From: Actinoplanes palleronii
GTDB lineage: Bacteria; Actinomycetota; Actinomycetes; Mycobacteriales; Micromonosporaceae
Assembly: GCF_016862315.1 (NCBI RefSeq)
Contig: NZ_BOMS01000137.1
Span: forward strand, 16,834-80,833
DNA length: 64,000 nucleotides
Direction of reading: 5' to 3'
The position numbers were made by a program, and so were the translations under genes. Shown one piece after another: positions 22,607 through 30,453 of this stretch. The notes under the pieces were generated by a model, which made no database searches, was not told where the DNA came from, and worked only from the letters and a program-made list of their open reading frames with translations. The first letter of the stretch is position 1; each line of letters opens with the position of its first letter.

Positions 22607-22733
22607 CGTGCCCACTCCGGACCGTCGCGCGACTCACGGTCCCGGCTGGCCCCCAGGGGTGTCTCCGCGACGCGGAGACACCCCTGGGGGCCAGCCAAAG
22701 TCTGGGGGCGCGCTGCGGTCCGGAGTGGGCACG
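22607..22733. repeat. compound palindrome: 26-bp perfect stem nested in 18-bp outer arms
   Basis: The inner part (22644-22696) is a perfect 26-bp inverted repeat with a single central base; it starts GGCTGGCCCCCAGGGG and ends CCCCTGGGGGCCAGCC. The outer arms are 22607-22624 (CGTGCCCACTCCGGACCG) and 22716-22733, its exact reverse complement. It lies downstream of the TetR gene that ends at 22810. This is the most perfect copy of the GGCTGG...CCAGCC family in the window. Confidence 0.85.
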
Positions 22734-22743
22734 GGTGTCGCGT

Positions 22744-22800
22744 GGCCTCACGGGCGGGACGTGGCTCGTAGCCTACGGGCGGGCGCTCGGTATTCGTACC
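22744..22800 (-). repeat. 57-bp dispersed repeat, copy 2
   Basis: Inverted copy of 21133-21190, about 91 percent identical over 57 bp. Located directly between the compound palindrome and the 3' end of the TetR gene. Confidence 0.7.
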
Positions 22801-22809
22801 AAACAGGGT

Positions 22810-23361
22810 TTAGCGGAAGGTTTGCAGGACCATCTGGACCAAGGCGTCCACGTCTGGGGCGGACATGGGTTTCCCGGTCATGCCGAGGCGGTGCAGCAGC
22901 GTGCCGACGACGACGTCGATGAGGAACAGGACTCGGTGTTCGGGTTCGTTGAGGACCTCCTGGAGGGCCAGGCGGTAGGGGTCCTGCAACTGGGTGGAGA
23001 GGACCTGGCGCAGGTCGGGGTCGTTGACCGCGTCGGTGAAGACGCCGGCGAACGCGGCGCCGATGCCCGGTTCGCCGATGCGGGCGGCGATCCAGCGGAT
23101 GGCCGCGGCGATGATTTCCAGGCGATCGGTTCCGGTCAGTGGGGCCGAGCCGAACGCGTCGACGAGGCATGCGGTGATCAGGGCGCCCTTGGTGGGCCAG
23201 CGGCGGTAGACGGTGGTCTTCGCGATGCCTGCGGTGGCGGCGATCCGGTCGACGGTGGCGCGGGTGTAGCCCAGCTCGTGGACGGTGCTCAGCGTGGCGG
23301 CGAAGACCGTGGCGTCGATGCCGGAGCGGGGACGGCCGGGCGCGCGGGTCGAGGAAGCCAT
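22810..23361 (-). CDS. TetR/AcrR-family transcriptional regulator
   Basis: A 183-residue regulator. HTH: TLSTVHELGYTRATVDRIAA, with recognition helix AGIAKTTVYRRWPTKGALI; the C-terminal domain has the TetR_C_16-like pattern (DPYRLALQEVLNEPEHRVLF). It is divergent from the esterase at 23439, and the intervening 77 bp contain nested inverted repeats. Probably represses the esterase and itself. ATG 23361 lies at the start of the conserved basic tail (STRAPGRPRSG). Confidence 0.92.
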   Translation of the reverse strand: MASSTRAPGRPRSGIDATVFAATLSTVHELGYTRATVDRIAATAGIAKTTVYRRWPTKGALITACLVDAFGSAPLTGTDRLEIIAAAIRWIAARIGEPGIGAAFAGVFTDAVNDPDLRQVLSTQLQDPYRLALQEVLNEPEHRVLFLIDVVVGTLLHRLGMTGKPMSAPDVDALVQMVLQTFR

Positions 23362-23378
23362 GGTCTCACCCTAGCGAG

Positions 23379-23416
23379 TTATGCTACTTCTAGTATCGAT
23401 ACCTCAGGTAGCGTAA
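23379..23416. promoter_or_regulatory. nested TetR operator palindromes
   Basis: The outer arms TTATGCTAC/GTAGCGTAA match at 8 of 9 positions. Inside is the perfect 10-bp palindrome GTATCGATAC (23393-23402). It sits between the divergent TetR and esterase genes. Confidence 0.65.
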
Positions 23417-23438
23417 TAGCGGCGATCGAGGAGGACCG

Positions 23439-24404
23439 ATGGGTGACGAGCGGGCGGCACGGGGGATCCGGATCCTGCGGGCACTGCGGAAGGAGCCGGA
23501 CTGGGCGGCGATGTCGGATGAGCAGCTGGTGGCGTACCGGGATGCGGAGAACCGCACCCGGTCGGCCCGGCTGACCCGGGTGATCAGCGGGTTCCCGGAC
23601 CGGAAGGCCGTGATCGGCTGGCAGCGGGTGGCGCTGCCGGAGCACGAGCTGCGGGTGCGCGTGCACCGGCCGGCGCGCCCGTCCGGCGTGGCCCTGCCGC
23701 TGGTCGTGCACGTGCACGGCGGCGCGTTCGTCGGCACCGCCCCGCAGAGCGACTGGATCAACAGTCACCTCGCCGCCCGGCTGCCCGCCGTGGTCGTCTC
23801 GGTCGAGCACCGGCTGATCGGCCCGCGGACGCCGATGCTGGCCGCCGTCGACGACGGCTGGGACGTGCTGTGCGAGGTGGTACGCCTGGCCGATGAGTGG
23901 GGTGTCGACCCCGCGCGGGTCGCGGTGTTCGGGGAGAGCGGCGGCGCGGCGGTCACCGCGATGGCCGCGCTGCGGGCCCGCGACGACGGGCTGCCGCTGC
24001 GGGCCCAGGTGCTCGTCAACCCGTGTGCCGACCTGACCGCGACGGCGCTGGACTACCCGTCGATACGGGAGCACGCCGACGCGCCGATGCTGAGCGTGCC
24101 GCTGCTGGAGTTCGTGCGGCGCCTCGCCGTGCCGGACGGTGCCGACGCCCGGGCGGTGTCGCCGCTGGCCGCCGCCGACCTGGGCCGGCTCGCCCCGGCC
24201 CTGATCGTGGTGCCGACCCTGGACCCGCTCGCGGACCAGGGCCGGGCGTACGCCGCGCGGCTGCGGGCGGCCGGGACGCCCGCGCGGCTCACCGAGCATC
24301 CCGGGGCCACCCACGCGTTCCTGAGCATGCCGGGGGTGGTCCCGCAGGCCCGGGCCGCGCGGGCGGAGATCACTGAGTTCTTACGGGACCACCTGGCGCC
24401 GTGA
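23439..24404 (+). CDS. alpha/beta-hydrolase of the hormone-sensitive-lipase family
   Basis: A 321-residue esterase. HSL-family features: oxyanion motif HVHGGAFVG, nucleophile elbow FGESGGAAV (catalytic Ser), acid in PTLDPLADQG, and His in GATHAFLSM. No signal peptide, so cytoplasmic. It hydrolyses short- to medium-chain esters by family expectation. Opposite a TetR gene with operator palindromes. A rare TTA codon is at 24381. Convergent with the aldo/keto reductase at 24409, 4 bp away. Confidence 0.92.
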   Translation: MGDERAARGIRILRALRKEPDWAAMSDEQLVAYRDAENRTRSARLTRVISGFPDRKAVIGWQRVALPEHELRVRVHRPARPSGVALPLVVHVHGGAFVGTAPQSDWINSHLAARLPAVVVSVEHRLIGPRTPMLAAVDDGWDVLCEVVRLADEWGVDPARVAVFGESGGAAVTAMAALRARDDGLPLRAQVLVNPCADLTATALDYPSIREHADAPMLSVPLLEFVRRLAVPDGADARAVSPLAAADLGRLAPALIVVPTLDPLADQGRAYAARLRAAGTPARLTEHPGATHAFLSMPGVVPQARAARAEITEFLRDHLAP

Positions 24405-24408
24405 TCGG

Positions 24409-25293
24409 TCAGTCCTCCGGGATGACTCGCTCGAACAACGGGCGGGGCACGTCCGGGTCCGGGCCGTTGCGGACGCCGGTGTCCAGGGCGTCGATGCCCG
24501 CGAGCTGCTCGGCGGTCAGCTCGAAGTCGAAGACCGCGAAGTTCTCCGCGATCCGGCCCGGATTCGTGGACTTCGGGATCGCCGACCGGCCGTGCTGCAG
24601 CTGCCAGCGCAGCATCACCTGGGCGGGCGTCTTGGCGTGCGCGGCGGCGATCCCGGCGATCACCGGATCCTGCAGGACGTTGCGGCGGTCCTCACCCCAG
24701 CCCGGATAGAACGTGATGCCACCGATCGGCGACCACGCCTGGGTGAGGATGCCGTGCTCGGCGTTCGCCTTCTGCACGTCCGGCTGGGCGAAGTACGGGT
24801 GCAGCTCGATCTGGTTCACGGCGGGGACCACGTCGGCCTGCGCGAGCAGATCCCTCAGGTGATGGCGCATGAAGTTGCTGACCCCGATCGAGCGGACCTT
24901 CCCGTCGGCGAGGAGTTGCTGCAGGGCACGGTAGGCCGCGATCGTACGGTCGAAGCGGTCCGGCGCGGGCTGGTGCAGGATCAGCAGGTCGATCTGGTCG
25001 ACGCCGAGCTTGCGGGTGGCCTTCTCGAACGCGTGGAGGGTCTCGCCGTACCCGTAGTCGCTGACCCAGACCTTGGTCTCGATGAAGATCTCGCCGCGGT
25101 CGATGCCTGAGCGGCGGATGCCGTCACCGACCTGCCGCTCGTTGCCGTACGCGGCAGCGGTGTCGATGTGCCGGTACCCGGCGATCAGCGCGGCCTCGAC
25201 CGCGGCGGCGGTCTCCTCGGGCGGGCTCTGGAAGACGCCCAGGCCGAGGGCGGGCATCGGGATGCCGTTGTTGAGGAGGAGTTGCTGGCTCAT
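24409..25293 (-). CDS. aldo/keto reductase (2,5-diketo-D-gluconate reductase type)
   Basis: A 294-residue AKR5-like enzyme. Motifs: LGLGVFQ, HIDTAAAYGNE (catalytic Asp/Tyr), IETKVWVSD (Lys), LLILHQPAP (His), SIGVSNF, and AIPKSTNPGRIAEN (NADPH binding). It reduces aldehydes, ketones or keto-sugars with NADPH. A 19-bp motif 36 bp upstream is identical to the one in front of the XRE regulator 7 kb away, so it may belong to that regulator's regulon. Divergent from the beta-lactamase-like gene. Confidence 0.93.
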   Translation of the reverse strand: MSQQLLLNNGIPMPALGLGVFQSPPEETAAAVEAALIAGYRHIDTAAAYGNERQVGDGIRRSGIDRGEIFIETKVWVSDYGYGETLHAFEKATRKLGVDQIDLLILHQPAPDRFDRTIAAYRALQQLLADGKVRSIGVSNFMRHHLRDLLAQADVVPAVNQIELHPYFAQPDVQKANAEHGILTQAWSPIGGITFYPGWGEDRRNVLQDPVIAGIAAAHAKTPAQVMLRWQLQHGRSAIPKSTNPGRIAENFAVFDFELTAEQLAGIDALDTGVRNGPDPDVPRPLFERVIPED

Positions 25294-25328
25294 GCCTTCG
25301 ACGGTAGGCGTCCGTCCGGCGGTGTGAG

Positions 25329-25347
25329 AGGTACTGCCATTACCGGT
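25329..25347. promoter_or_regulatory. shared 19-bp operator, copy 2
   Basis: AGGTACTGCCATTACCGGT, identical to 18059-18077 and at the same 36-bp distance from the start codon of the minus-strand gene it precedes. Likely bound by the XRE regulator encoded at 17154-18023. Confidence 0.65.
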
Positions 25348-25389
25348 CAGGGCGGCGGCTTTCGGACTCCCCGGTTTAGGGTCGGCGGC

Positions 25390-26256
25390 ATGGTGCGGAC
25401 CGAGATTTTGGTACGACAGGGGAGTGACGTTGTTGTCGATGAGACCACTCGGGAGCGGTATCAGCTCGCCTCGGTGAGCAAGCAGTTCACGGCGGCTGCG
25501 GTGCTGTTGCTTGTTGAGCAGGGTGTGCTGGGGCTGGACGATCCGGTGGGGCGGTGGATCTCCGGGTGCCCGGGCGAGTGGCGGGGGATCACTCTGCGGC
25601 AGCTGCTTCGGCACACGTCGGGGCTCGGTCATTGGGAGGACTATCCGATGATCGATCTGGCGGTGTGGGTGCCGCCGGAGGAGTTGCTGACGACGTTCCA
25701 CGCCGTGCCGTTGAAGTTTGCGCCGGGTGGGGGCTGGAGCTACAGCAGTGCCGGGTATGTGCTGCTCGCGCACGTGGTGGAGCGGGCGGCAGACACTCCG
25801 TACCGAAAGTTTTTGGGTGATCGGATTTTTGGGCCGCTCGGTCTGAGCCGGACGTTCGCCGGGATGCCCGGGGATGAGCCGGACGTGGCGAGCGGTCATG
25901 ACGTCGCGGGCCAGCCGGTGCCCAGCTGGGAACTGGACGTGGTCGGGATGGGGGCCGGCGATGTCTGGTCGACCGCTGAGGATGTGCTGACCTGGTTGGA
26001 TTCGGAGCTGTTCGGGCGGCTGTGCCTCGATCCGGCGCCGACCGGTAAGGGTGCGGAGCAGAGCGGTTATGGGTACGGCGTGTTCACCGGTGAGACGGCT
26101 GGTGGGCGGCGGTGGTGGCACCACAGCGGGGACAACGCGGGGTTCAAGGCGTTCGCCGCGGTCGTGCCGTCGGTCGAGCGGCGGTTCGTCGTGCTGACCA
26201 ACAGCGATGTGCTCGACATGGCGACGATCCGGTCAATAGCGGAACGCGGTGACTAG
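25390..26256 (+). CDS. serine hydrolase, class C beta-lactamase-like
   Basis: A 288-residue penicillin-binding-protein-fold hydrolase. Motif 1 is SVSKQF (S-x-x-K), motif 2 YSSAGYVLL (Y-x-x), and motif 3 HHSGDNAGF (H/K-S-G). There is no signal peptide, and the N-terminus is short compared with secreted AmpC enzymes, so a cytoplasmic esterase or peptidase is as likely as a beta-lactamase. ATG 25390 is the first in the conserved frame; no strong ribosome-binding site. The last 24 bp overlap the convergent chemotaxis-receptor gene. Confidence 0.88.
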   Translation: MVRTEILVRQGSDVVVDETTRERYQLASVSKQFTAAAVLLLVEQGVLGLDDPVGRWISGCPGEWRGITLRQLLRHTSGLGHWEDYPMIDLAVWVPPEELLTTFHAVPLKFAPGGGWSYSSAGYVLLAHVVERAADTPYRKFLGDRIFGPLGLSRTFAGMPGDEPDVASGHDVAGQPVPSWELDVVGMGAGDVWSTAEDVLTWLDSELFGRLCLDPAPTGKGAEQSGYGYGVFTGETAGGRRWWHHSGDNAGFKAFAAVVPSVERRFVVLTNSDVLDMATIRSIAERGD

Positions 26257-27873
26257 GCCGCTGAGCTCGGTGGACAGGCGGGCTAGTTCGCGCGTGGCGT
26301 GCTGGGACTGTACGACGCCCTCGCTGGTGACACGGGCGGCTTCGGCGACGCCGGTGATGGTCTGCGCGATGTCGGCGGTGCCGGTGGCGGCCTCGCCGAC
26401 GCTGCGGTTCATCTCCGAGGTCGTCGCGGTCTGCTCCTCGACGGCCGAGGCGATCGTGGTCTGGAACTCGCTGATCCGGCCGATCACCCGCGAGATCTCC
26501 TCGATCGCGGTCACCGCCCCGCGGGTGTCGGCCTGGATCGCCTCGACCCGCTGGGAGATGTCCCCGGTCGCCCGGGAGGTCTCCTGAGCCAGGTCCTTGA
26601 CCTCGGACGCGACGACGGCGAAACCCTTGCCCATCTCACCGGCCCGGGCCGCCTCGATGGTGGCGTTGAGCGCCAGCAGGTTCGTCTGCTCGGCGATCGC
26701 GGTGATCACCTTGATCACGTTGCCGATCTCGGCCGACGACGCCCCGAGCTTGCTCATCGTCGTGGTGGTGGACGCGGCCAGGCCGACCGCTTCGCCGGCC
26801 ACCTGGGCCGCCTCGCTGGCGTTCTGCGAGATCTCCCGGATCGAGGCGCCCATCTGCTCGCTGCCCGCCGACACCGTGTCGACGCTGCGGGAGATCTCCT
26901 CCGCGGCCGCCGACACCGTCTGCGCCTGCGCCGAGGTCTTCTGCGCGGACGCGGCGATCTGCGACGAGACGCTCGACAGCTCCTCGGACGCGCCGGCCAG
27001 TGATGTCGCGGAGCCGTCGATGGTGGCGACGGTGGCGCGCAGCCGGGCCATCGCCGCGTCGAGGGCCTGACCCATCAGGCCGGGCTCGTCGTGGGAGGTG
27101 AGCCCGCTGCTGTGGGTGAGATCGCCGGCGGCGAGCGCGTCGCACACGTCCCGGACCCGGGCCAGCGATCTCACGATCGCTCCGGCCACGACCACCCCGA
27201 GACCGAGGGCGAGTAACAGACCGATGCTGAGCAGCGAGATGGACAGCGTACGACTGGAGGTGGCGGTGGACCGCGCGGCGGCGGCGGCAGCTGACGCGTC
27301 GGCCGCTTCCGAGGCGGTGAGCGCCTGCACGTCGGCGTTGATCTTGTCGGCGATCGGTGCGACGTCCTGCTCGTTGACCTTGGTCCAGGTGGCGTAGTCG
27401 TTGCCGGACGCGGCAGCGGCCTGCTTGTTCTCGACGGCCTGCTTGTAGAGGGCCACGTTCGCGGTCACGTCGGCGAGCACCGCCGGATCACCGGCGAAGG
27501 TGCCGTCGCGGTAGTTGAAGATCGCCTGGTCCAGAGCGGTCAGGTCCTCGGTGTAGGCGGTGTGGTACTTGTCGCTGGTGGCGTCGTCGGGCGCGATGGC
27601 CGAGGTGGCCAGATGCAGGCGGGCCAGCGCGAACGCGGCCTCGATCTGGCCGACCTGGGACACGTTGGCGACGTTGTTGGAGTAGATCGCCTGTGCCGAG
27701 TCCGCTGCCTTGCTCAGCGCGAACAGCGTGACGATCCCGACTACCAGTGCGACGGCGGCCGCGACCGCGATCGCGGCCAGGATCTTGACCCGGACGCTGA
27801 GATCGGCGAAGAGCTGACGCCTCGTGGAGGTCGGGATGGCTTCGCCGGGCCTCAGGGACCCCTCGCTGATCAT
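26233..27873 (-). CDS. methyl-accepting chemotaxis protein
   Basis: A 546-residue transmembrane receptor. TM1 is at about residues 31-52 (ILAAIAVAAAVALVVGIVTL) and TM2 at about 215-237 (SISLLSIGLLLALGLGVVVA), with a four-helix-bundle sensor between (VSQVGQIEAAFALARLHLAT). A HAMP domain and a long coiled-coil signalling domain follow, with the hairpin tip EQTNLLALNATIEAARAGE. Methylation helices look Gln/Glu/Ala rich. No che genes are nearby, so this is an orphan receptor. It implies a chemotactic stage, such as zoospores. ATG 27873 is chosen; a GTG two codons upstream is possible. Confidence 0.95.
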   Translation of the reverse strand: MISEGSLRPGEAIPTSTRRQLFADLSVRVKILAAIAVAAAVALVVGIVTLFALSKAADSAQAIYSNNVANVSQVGQIEAAFALARLHLATSAIAPDDATSDKYHTAYTEDLTALDQAIFNYRDGTFAGDPAVLADVTANVALYKQAVENKQAAAASGNDYATWTKVNEQDVAPIADKINADVQALTASEAADASAAAAAARSTATSSRTLSISLLSIGLLLALGLGVVVAGAIVRSLARVRDVCDALAAGDLTHSSGLTSHDEPGLMGQALDAAMARLRATVATIDGSATSLAGASEELSSVSSQIAASAQKTSAQAQTVSAAAEEISRSVDTVSAGSEQMGASIREISQNASEAAQVAGEAVGLAASTTTTMSKLGASSAEIGNVIKVITAIAEQTNLLALNATIEAARAGEMGKGFAVVASEVKDLAQETSRATGDISQRVEAIQADTRGAVTAIEEISRVIGRISEFQTTIASAVEEQTATTSEMNRSVGEAATGTADIAQTITGVAEAARVTSEGVVQSQHATRELARLSTELSGLVTAFRY

Positions 27874-27966
27874 CTTCACACGGTATGAGGAGGCGTTGTC
27901 TGGTGTAGGACTTTTCCGGCTGTGAGACGCTCCTTGCTCGACGGCAAGAAAGCGGGTGCGGCACAC

Positions 27967-28569
27967 GTGAGCCTGGGCATCATCGGTCAGGCCGTGGGCT
28001 TGTTCGCCGTCACCAACATCGACGACATCGTCATCCTCGCGCTGTTCTTCGCCCAGGGCGCCGGGGTCAAGGGCGCGACCCGGAACATCGCCGCGGGGCA
28101 GTACCTGGGGTTCACCGCGATCGTGGCGGTCGCGGTGGCGGCCGCGTTCGGTGCGACGTTCCTGCCGGAGAGCGCTGTTCCGTATCTCGGGTTGTTGCCG
28201 CTCGCTCTCGGGGTCAAGGCTGCGGTGCAGGCGTGGCGGCACCGGGGCGACGACGACGATGACGGTCCGGAAGCGGGGTCGGGTGGGCCGGGGATCCTCG
28301 AGGTGGCCGCGGTGACGTTCGCCAACGGCGGGGACAACATCGGGGTCTACGTGCCGGTGTTCGCCACGGCCGGCGTCGGCGGGATGAGCGTGTATGTGGC
28401 GGTCTTCCTGGTCCTGGTCGCGGTGTGGGTCGCTGCCGGGCGGTACTTCGCGACCCGCCCGGTGATCGCCAAGGCCCTCAGCAGGTGGGGACACGTGCTG
28501 CTTCCGGTCGTGCTGATCGGTATCGGCCTGCTGATTGTGGTCGAGGGCGGCGCGTTCGGCCTGGCATAG
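27967..28569 (+). CDS. CadD-family cadmium resistance transporter
   Basis: A 200-residue integral membrane protein with about six TM helices in the CadD layout. The N-terminal helix GIIGQAVGLFAVTNIDDIVI carries the conserved N-x-D-D, and the second half repeats it as TFANGGDNIGVYVPVF. A His/Asp-rich loop (RHRGDDDDDG) lies between the halves. CadD proteins confer cadmium resistance, probably by efflux or sequestration. GTG 27967 starts exactly at the family N-terminus; the frame extends to a GTG at 27922. No regulator gene is adjacent. Confidence 0.88.
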   Translation: MSLGIIGQAVGLFAVTNIDDIVILALFFAQGAGVKGATRNIAAGQYLGFTAIVAVAVAAAFGATFLPESAVPYLGLLPLALGVKAAVQAWRHRGDDDDDGPEAGSGGPGILEVAAVTFANGGDNIGVYVPVFATAGVGGMSVYVAVFLVLVAVWVAAGRYFATRPVIAKALSRWGHVLLPVVLIGIGLLIVVEGGAFGLA

Positions 28570-28578
28570 CATCGGGCC

Positions 28579-28920
28579 GTGACTGTGGACCTCTTCGCGG
28601 GCATCGCCGTGCGTGACTACGCCGCGGCCGTGGCCTGGTATGAGCGGCTGCTCGGCGGGCCGCCGTCGTTCCTGCCCAACGACGTGGAGGCGGTGTGGGA
28701 GGTCGCCGAGAACCGGTACTTCTACATCGAGGTGCGGCCGGAGCGCGCCGGGCACGCGATGCAGACGCTCTTCTTCAGCGACTTCGACGCGCGGTTGGCC
28801 GAGATCGCTGGCCGGGGCCTGACTCCGGCCGATTTTGAGGTGTACGACAACGGAGTGCGCAAAGCGCTCTTCCGCGACCCGGACGGCAACGAGATCGGCC
28901 TCGGCGGTGCCCCGGCGTGA
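28579..28920 (+). CDS. VOC-family protein
   Basis: A 113-residue single-module-pair glyoxalase-fold protein: LFAGIAVRDYAAAVAWYERL at the start and KALFRDPDGNEIGLGG at the end. It starts with GTG 9 bp after the CadD stop, so it is probably cotranscribed with it. Ligand unknown. Confidence 0.87.
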   Translation: MTVDLFAGIAVRDYAAAVAWYERLLGGPPSFLPNDVEAVWEVAENRYFYIEVRPERAGHAMQTLFFSDFDARLAEIAGRGLTPADFEVYDNGVRKALFRDPDGNEIGLGGAPA

Positions 28921-29047
28921 CCGATCGCGCGTCAGGGCAGATCGTCGAAGAAGTCCGCGACGGGATAGCTGGCGATCATGCCGGTGCCTGATGAGGCGCC
29001 GTCGGCAACGGACAGGTTCTGACCGCAATTGCGGGCAGGGTGGAGGC

Positions 29048-29425
29048 ATGACCGTGACGTGGAAAATCGAGCTCGTGCCAGTGCCGGTGACCGATGTGGA
29101 TCGGGCCAAGGCGTTCTATCAGCGGATCGGCTTCACCGCCGACGTCGACCATCAGGTCCGGGAGGGCCTGCGATTCGTGCAGCTCACACCGCCCGGGTCG
29201 GCCTGCTCGATCGTGATCGGGGACGGCATCACCGCGAAGGTGCCGGGCACGCAGGAGATCCAGGTGGTGGTGGCCGACGCCGAGGCCGCCCGCAAACAGT
29301 TGCTGGCTGTGGGCGTCGAGGCCGGCGAGGTCGACCCGCAGCCGTGGGGTGACTTCGTGTACTTCCAGGACCCCGACGGCAACCGCTGGTCGCTGCAGGC
29401 CATCGCAGCACGCCCGAACGGCTGA
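29048..29425 (+). CDS. VOC-family protein
   Basis: A 125-residue glyoxalase-superfamily protein. VPVPVTDVDRAKAFYQRIGF and DFVYFQDPDGNRWSLQAI are typical of actinobacterial VOC proteins. GGTGGAGG lies just before ATG 29048; GTG 29054 is an alternative start two codons in. The 127 bp upstream are noncoding, but the minus strand there ends a coding-like stretch, MIASYPVADFFDDLP then stop (28933-28980), possibly a gene remnant. Confidence 0.87.
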   Translation: MTVTWKIELVPVPVTDVDRAKAFYQRIGFTADVDHQVREGLRFVQLTPPGSACSIVIGDGITAKVPGTQEIQVVVADAEAARKQLLAVGVEAGEVDPQPWGDFVYFQDPDGNRWSLQAIAARPNG

Positions 29426-29502
29426 CGGCGGCAACGGCTCGCGTCGGTGCCGGGCGTGGACTGCGCCGGGTTGACGCCGCGGGTGCCATCCGCGCGGGGT
29501 GA

Positions 29503-30336
29503 TCACTGCGGTCGGGGTTCGACGGGCGCGCTGCTCAGGACGCCGTCCTCGTGGATCTCCTGGCGCAGGCGGGCCACGTTGACGAACCTGTCGTCATCGA
29601 GCGGCTGGGCATCCAACAGGCGCAGGATCGTGGTGCAGTACTGCGCCATGGTGTGGCGGCCGGGCATGAAGATCGACATTTCGTCGTACGCCGGATGCTC
29701 CTGCACGTCGGTCCCGGCCGGCAGCGCGGTGAGGGCCGCAGCGGTCGCGGCCACCGCGACCTTTACGATCCAGAACGGGCCCTCGCCGTCCAGGACGCGC
29801 CGATCCTGCTCCGGGCTCTCCAGCGCCAGGGCCCGCCACGGCCGGCCCAGCCGGGTGATGCCGGCCTCCTCCAGCAGCCGGACCAGGTCGTCCGAGGCCG
29901 CGGCGATGGCAGCCTCGGCCGTTTCCCACTCCCGCGCGTCGCGTCCGAGCGGGGTGCCGTGCACCATCCTGGCGACCACGGTCGTCGCGGGCCGGTGCCG
30001 CTGCCGGGGTTGCGGCTGCGCCACGGACAGCGCGCGGGCGGCCCGGATCGCCTCGTCCTGGGCTGCGCGTTGGCGCCGGAGCTCCGCGTCGTGCGACGCG
30101 AGCAGCGCCGCGGCCCGGTCCGGCTCGTCGAGCGACTGCCGCACGAGTTTGACGCTCATCCCGGTGTCGCGCAGCAGGGTGACGATCATGGCCCGTTCCA
30201 CCTGCTCGAACGCGTACGAGCGGTAACCGGTCCGCTCGTCGACGTCGGCCGGCACGAGCAGGCCCTCGGCGTGATAGAAGCGCAGGGCCTGCGGCGACAG
30301 GTGGCACATCTCGCTGAACTCGCTGATCGACAACAT
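29503..30336 (-). CDS. MerR-family regulator with effector-binding C-terminal domain
   Basis: A 277-residue regulator. The N-terminal MerR HTH reads LSISEFSEMCHLSPQALRFY with the wing HAEGLLVPADVDERTGYRSY. A coiled-coil dimerisation helix follows (residues about 60-110), then a GyrI/BmrR-like effector domain (LPAGTDVQEHPAYDEMSIF). This is the layout of drug-sensing MerR proteins. No obvious target gene is adjacent; the upstream neighbour is the secreted SGNH hydrolase 118 bp away on the same strand. Confidence 0.9.
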   Translation of the reverse strand: MLSISEFSEMCHLSPQALRFYHAEGLLVPADVDERTGYRSYAFEQVERAMIVTLLRDTGMSVKLVRQSLDEPDRAAALLASHDAELRRQRAAQDEAIRAARALSVAQPQPRQRHRPATTVVARMVHGTPLGRDAREWETAEAAIAAASDDLVRLLEEAGITRLGRPWRALALESPEQDRRVLDGEGPFWIVKVAVAATAAALTALPAGTDVQEHPAYDEMSIFMPGRHTMAQYCTTILRLLDAQPLDDDRFVNVARLRQEIHEDGVLSSAPVEPRPQ

Positions 30337-30453
30337 GCCACCAGGTTGCGCCCTCCAGTAACCACAAAGGCAAATCCACGCGGCACGGTCCCGAGCGGCG
30401 GCGTCCGGCGTCCGGCCCGGCTGATGCCGGCAGGGGCGGTGGCCATGCCGGGC

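Noticed and set aside
28933..29040. A minus-strand gene ending DFFDDLP
   Set aside because: The frame has gene-like codons for 30 residues but no start or known homologue in view; probably a remnant at best.
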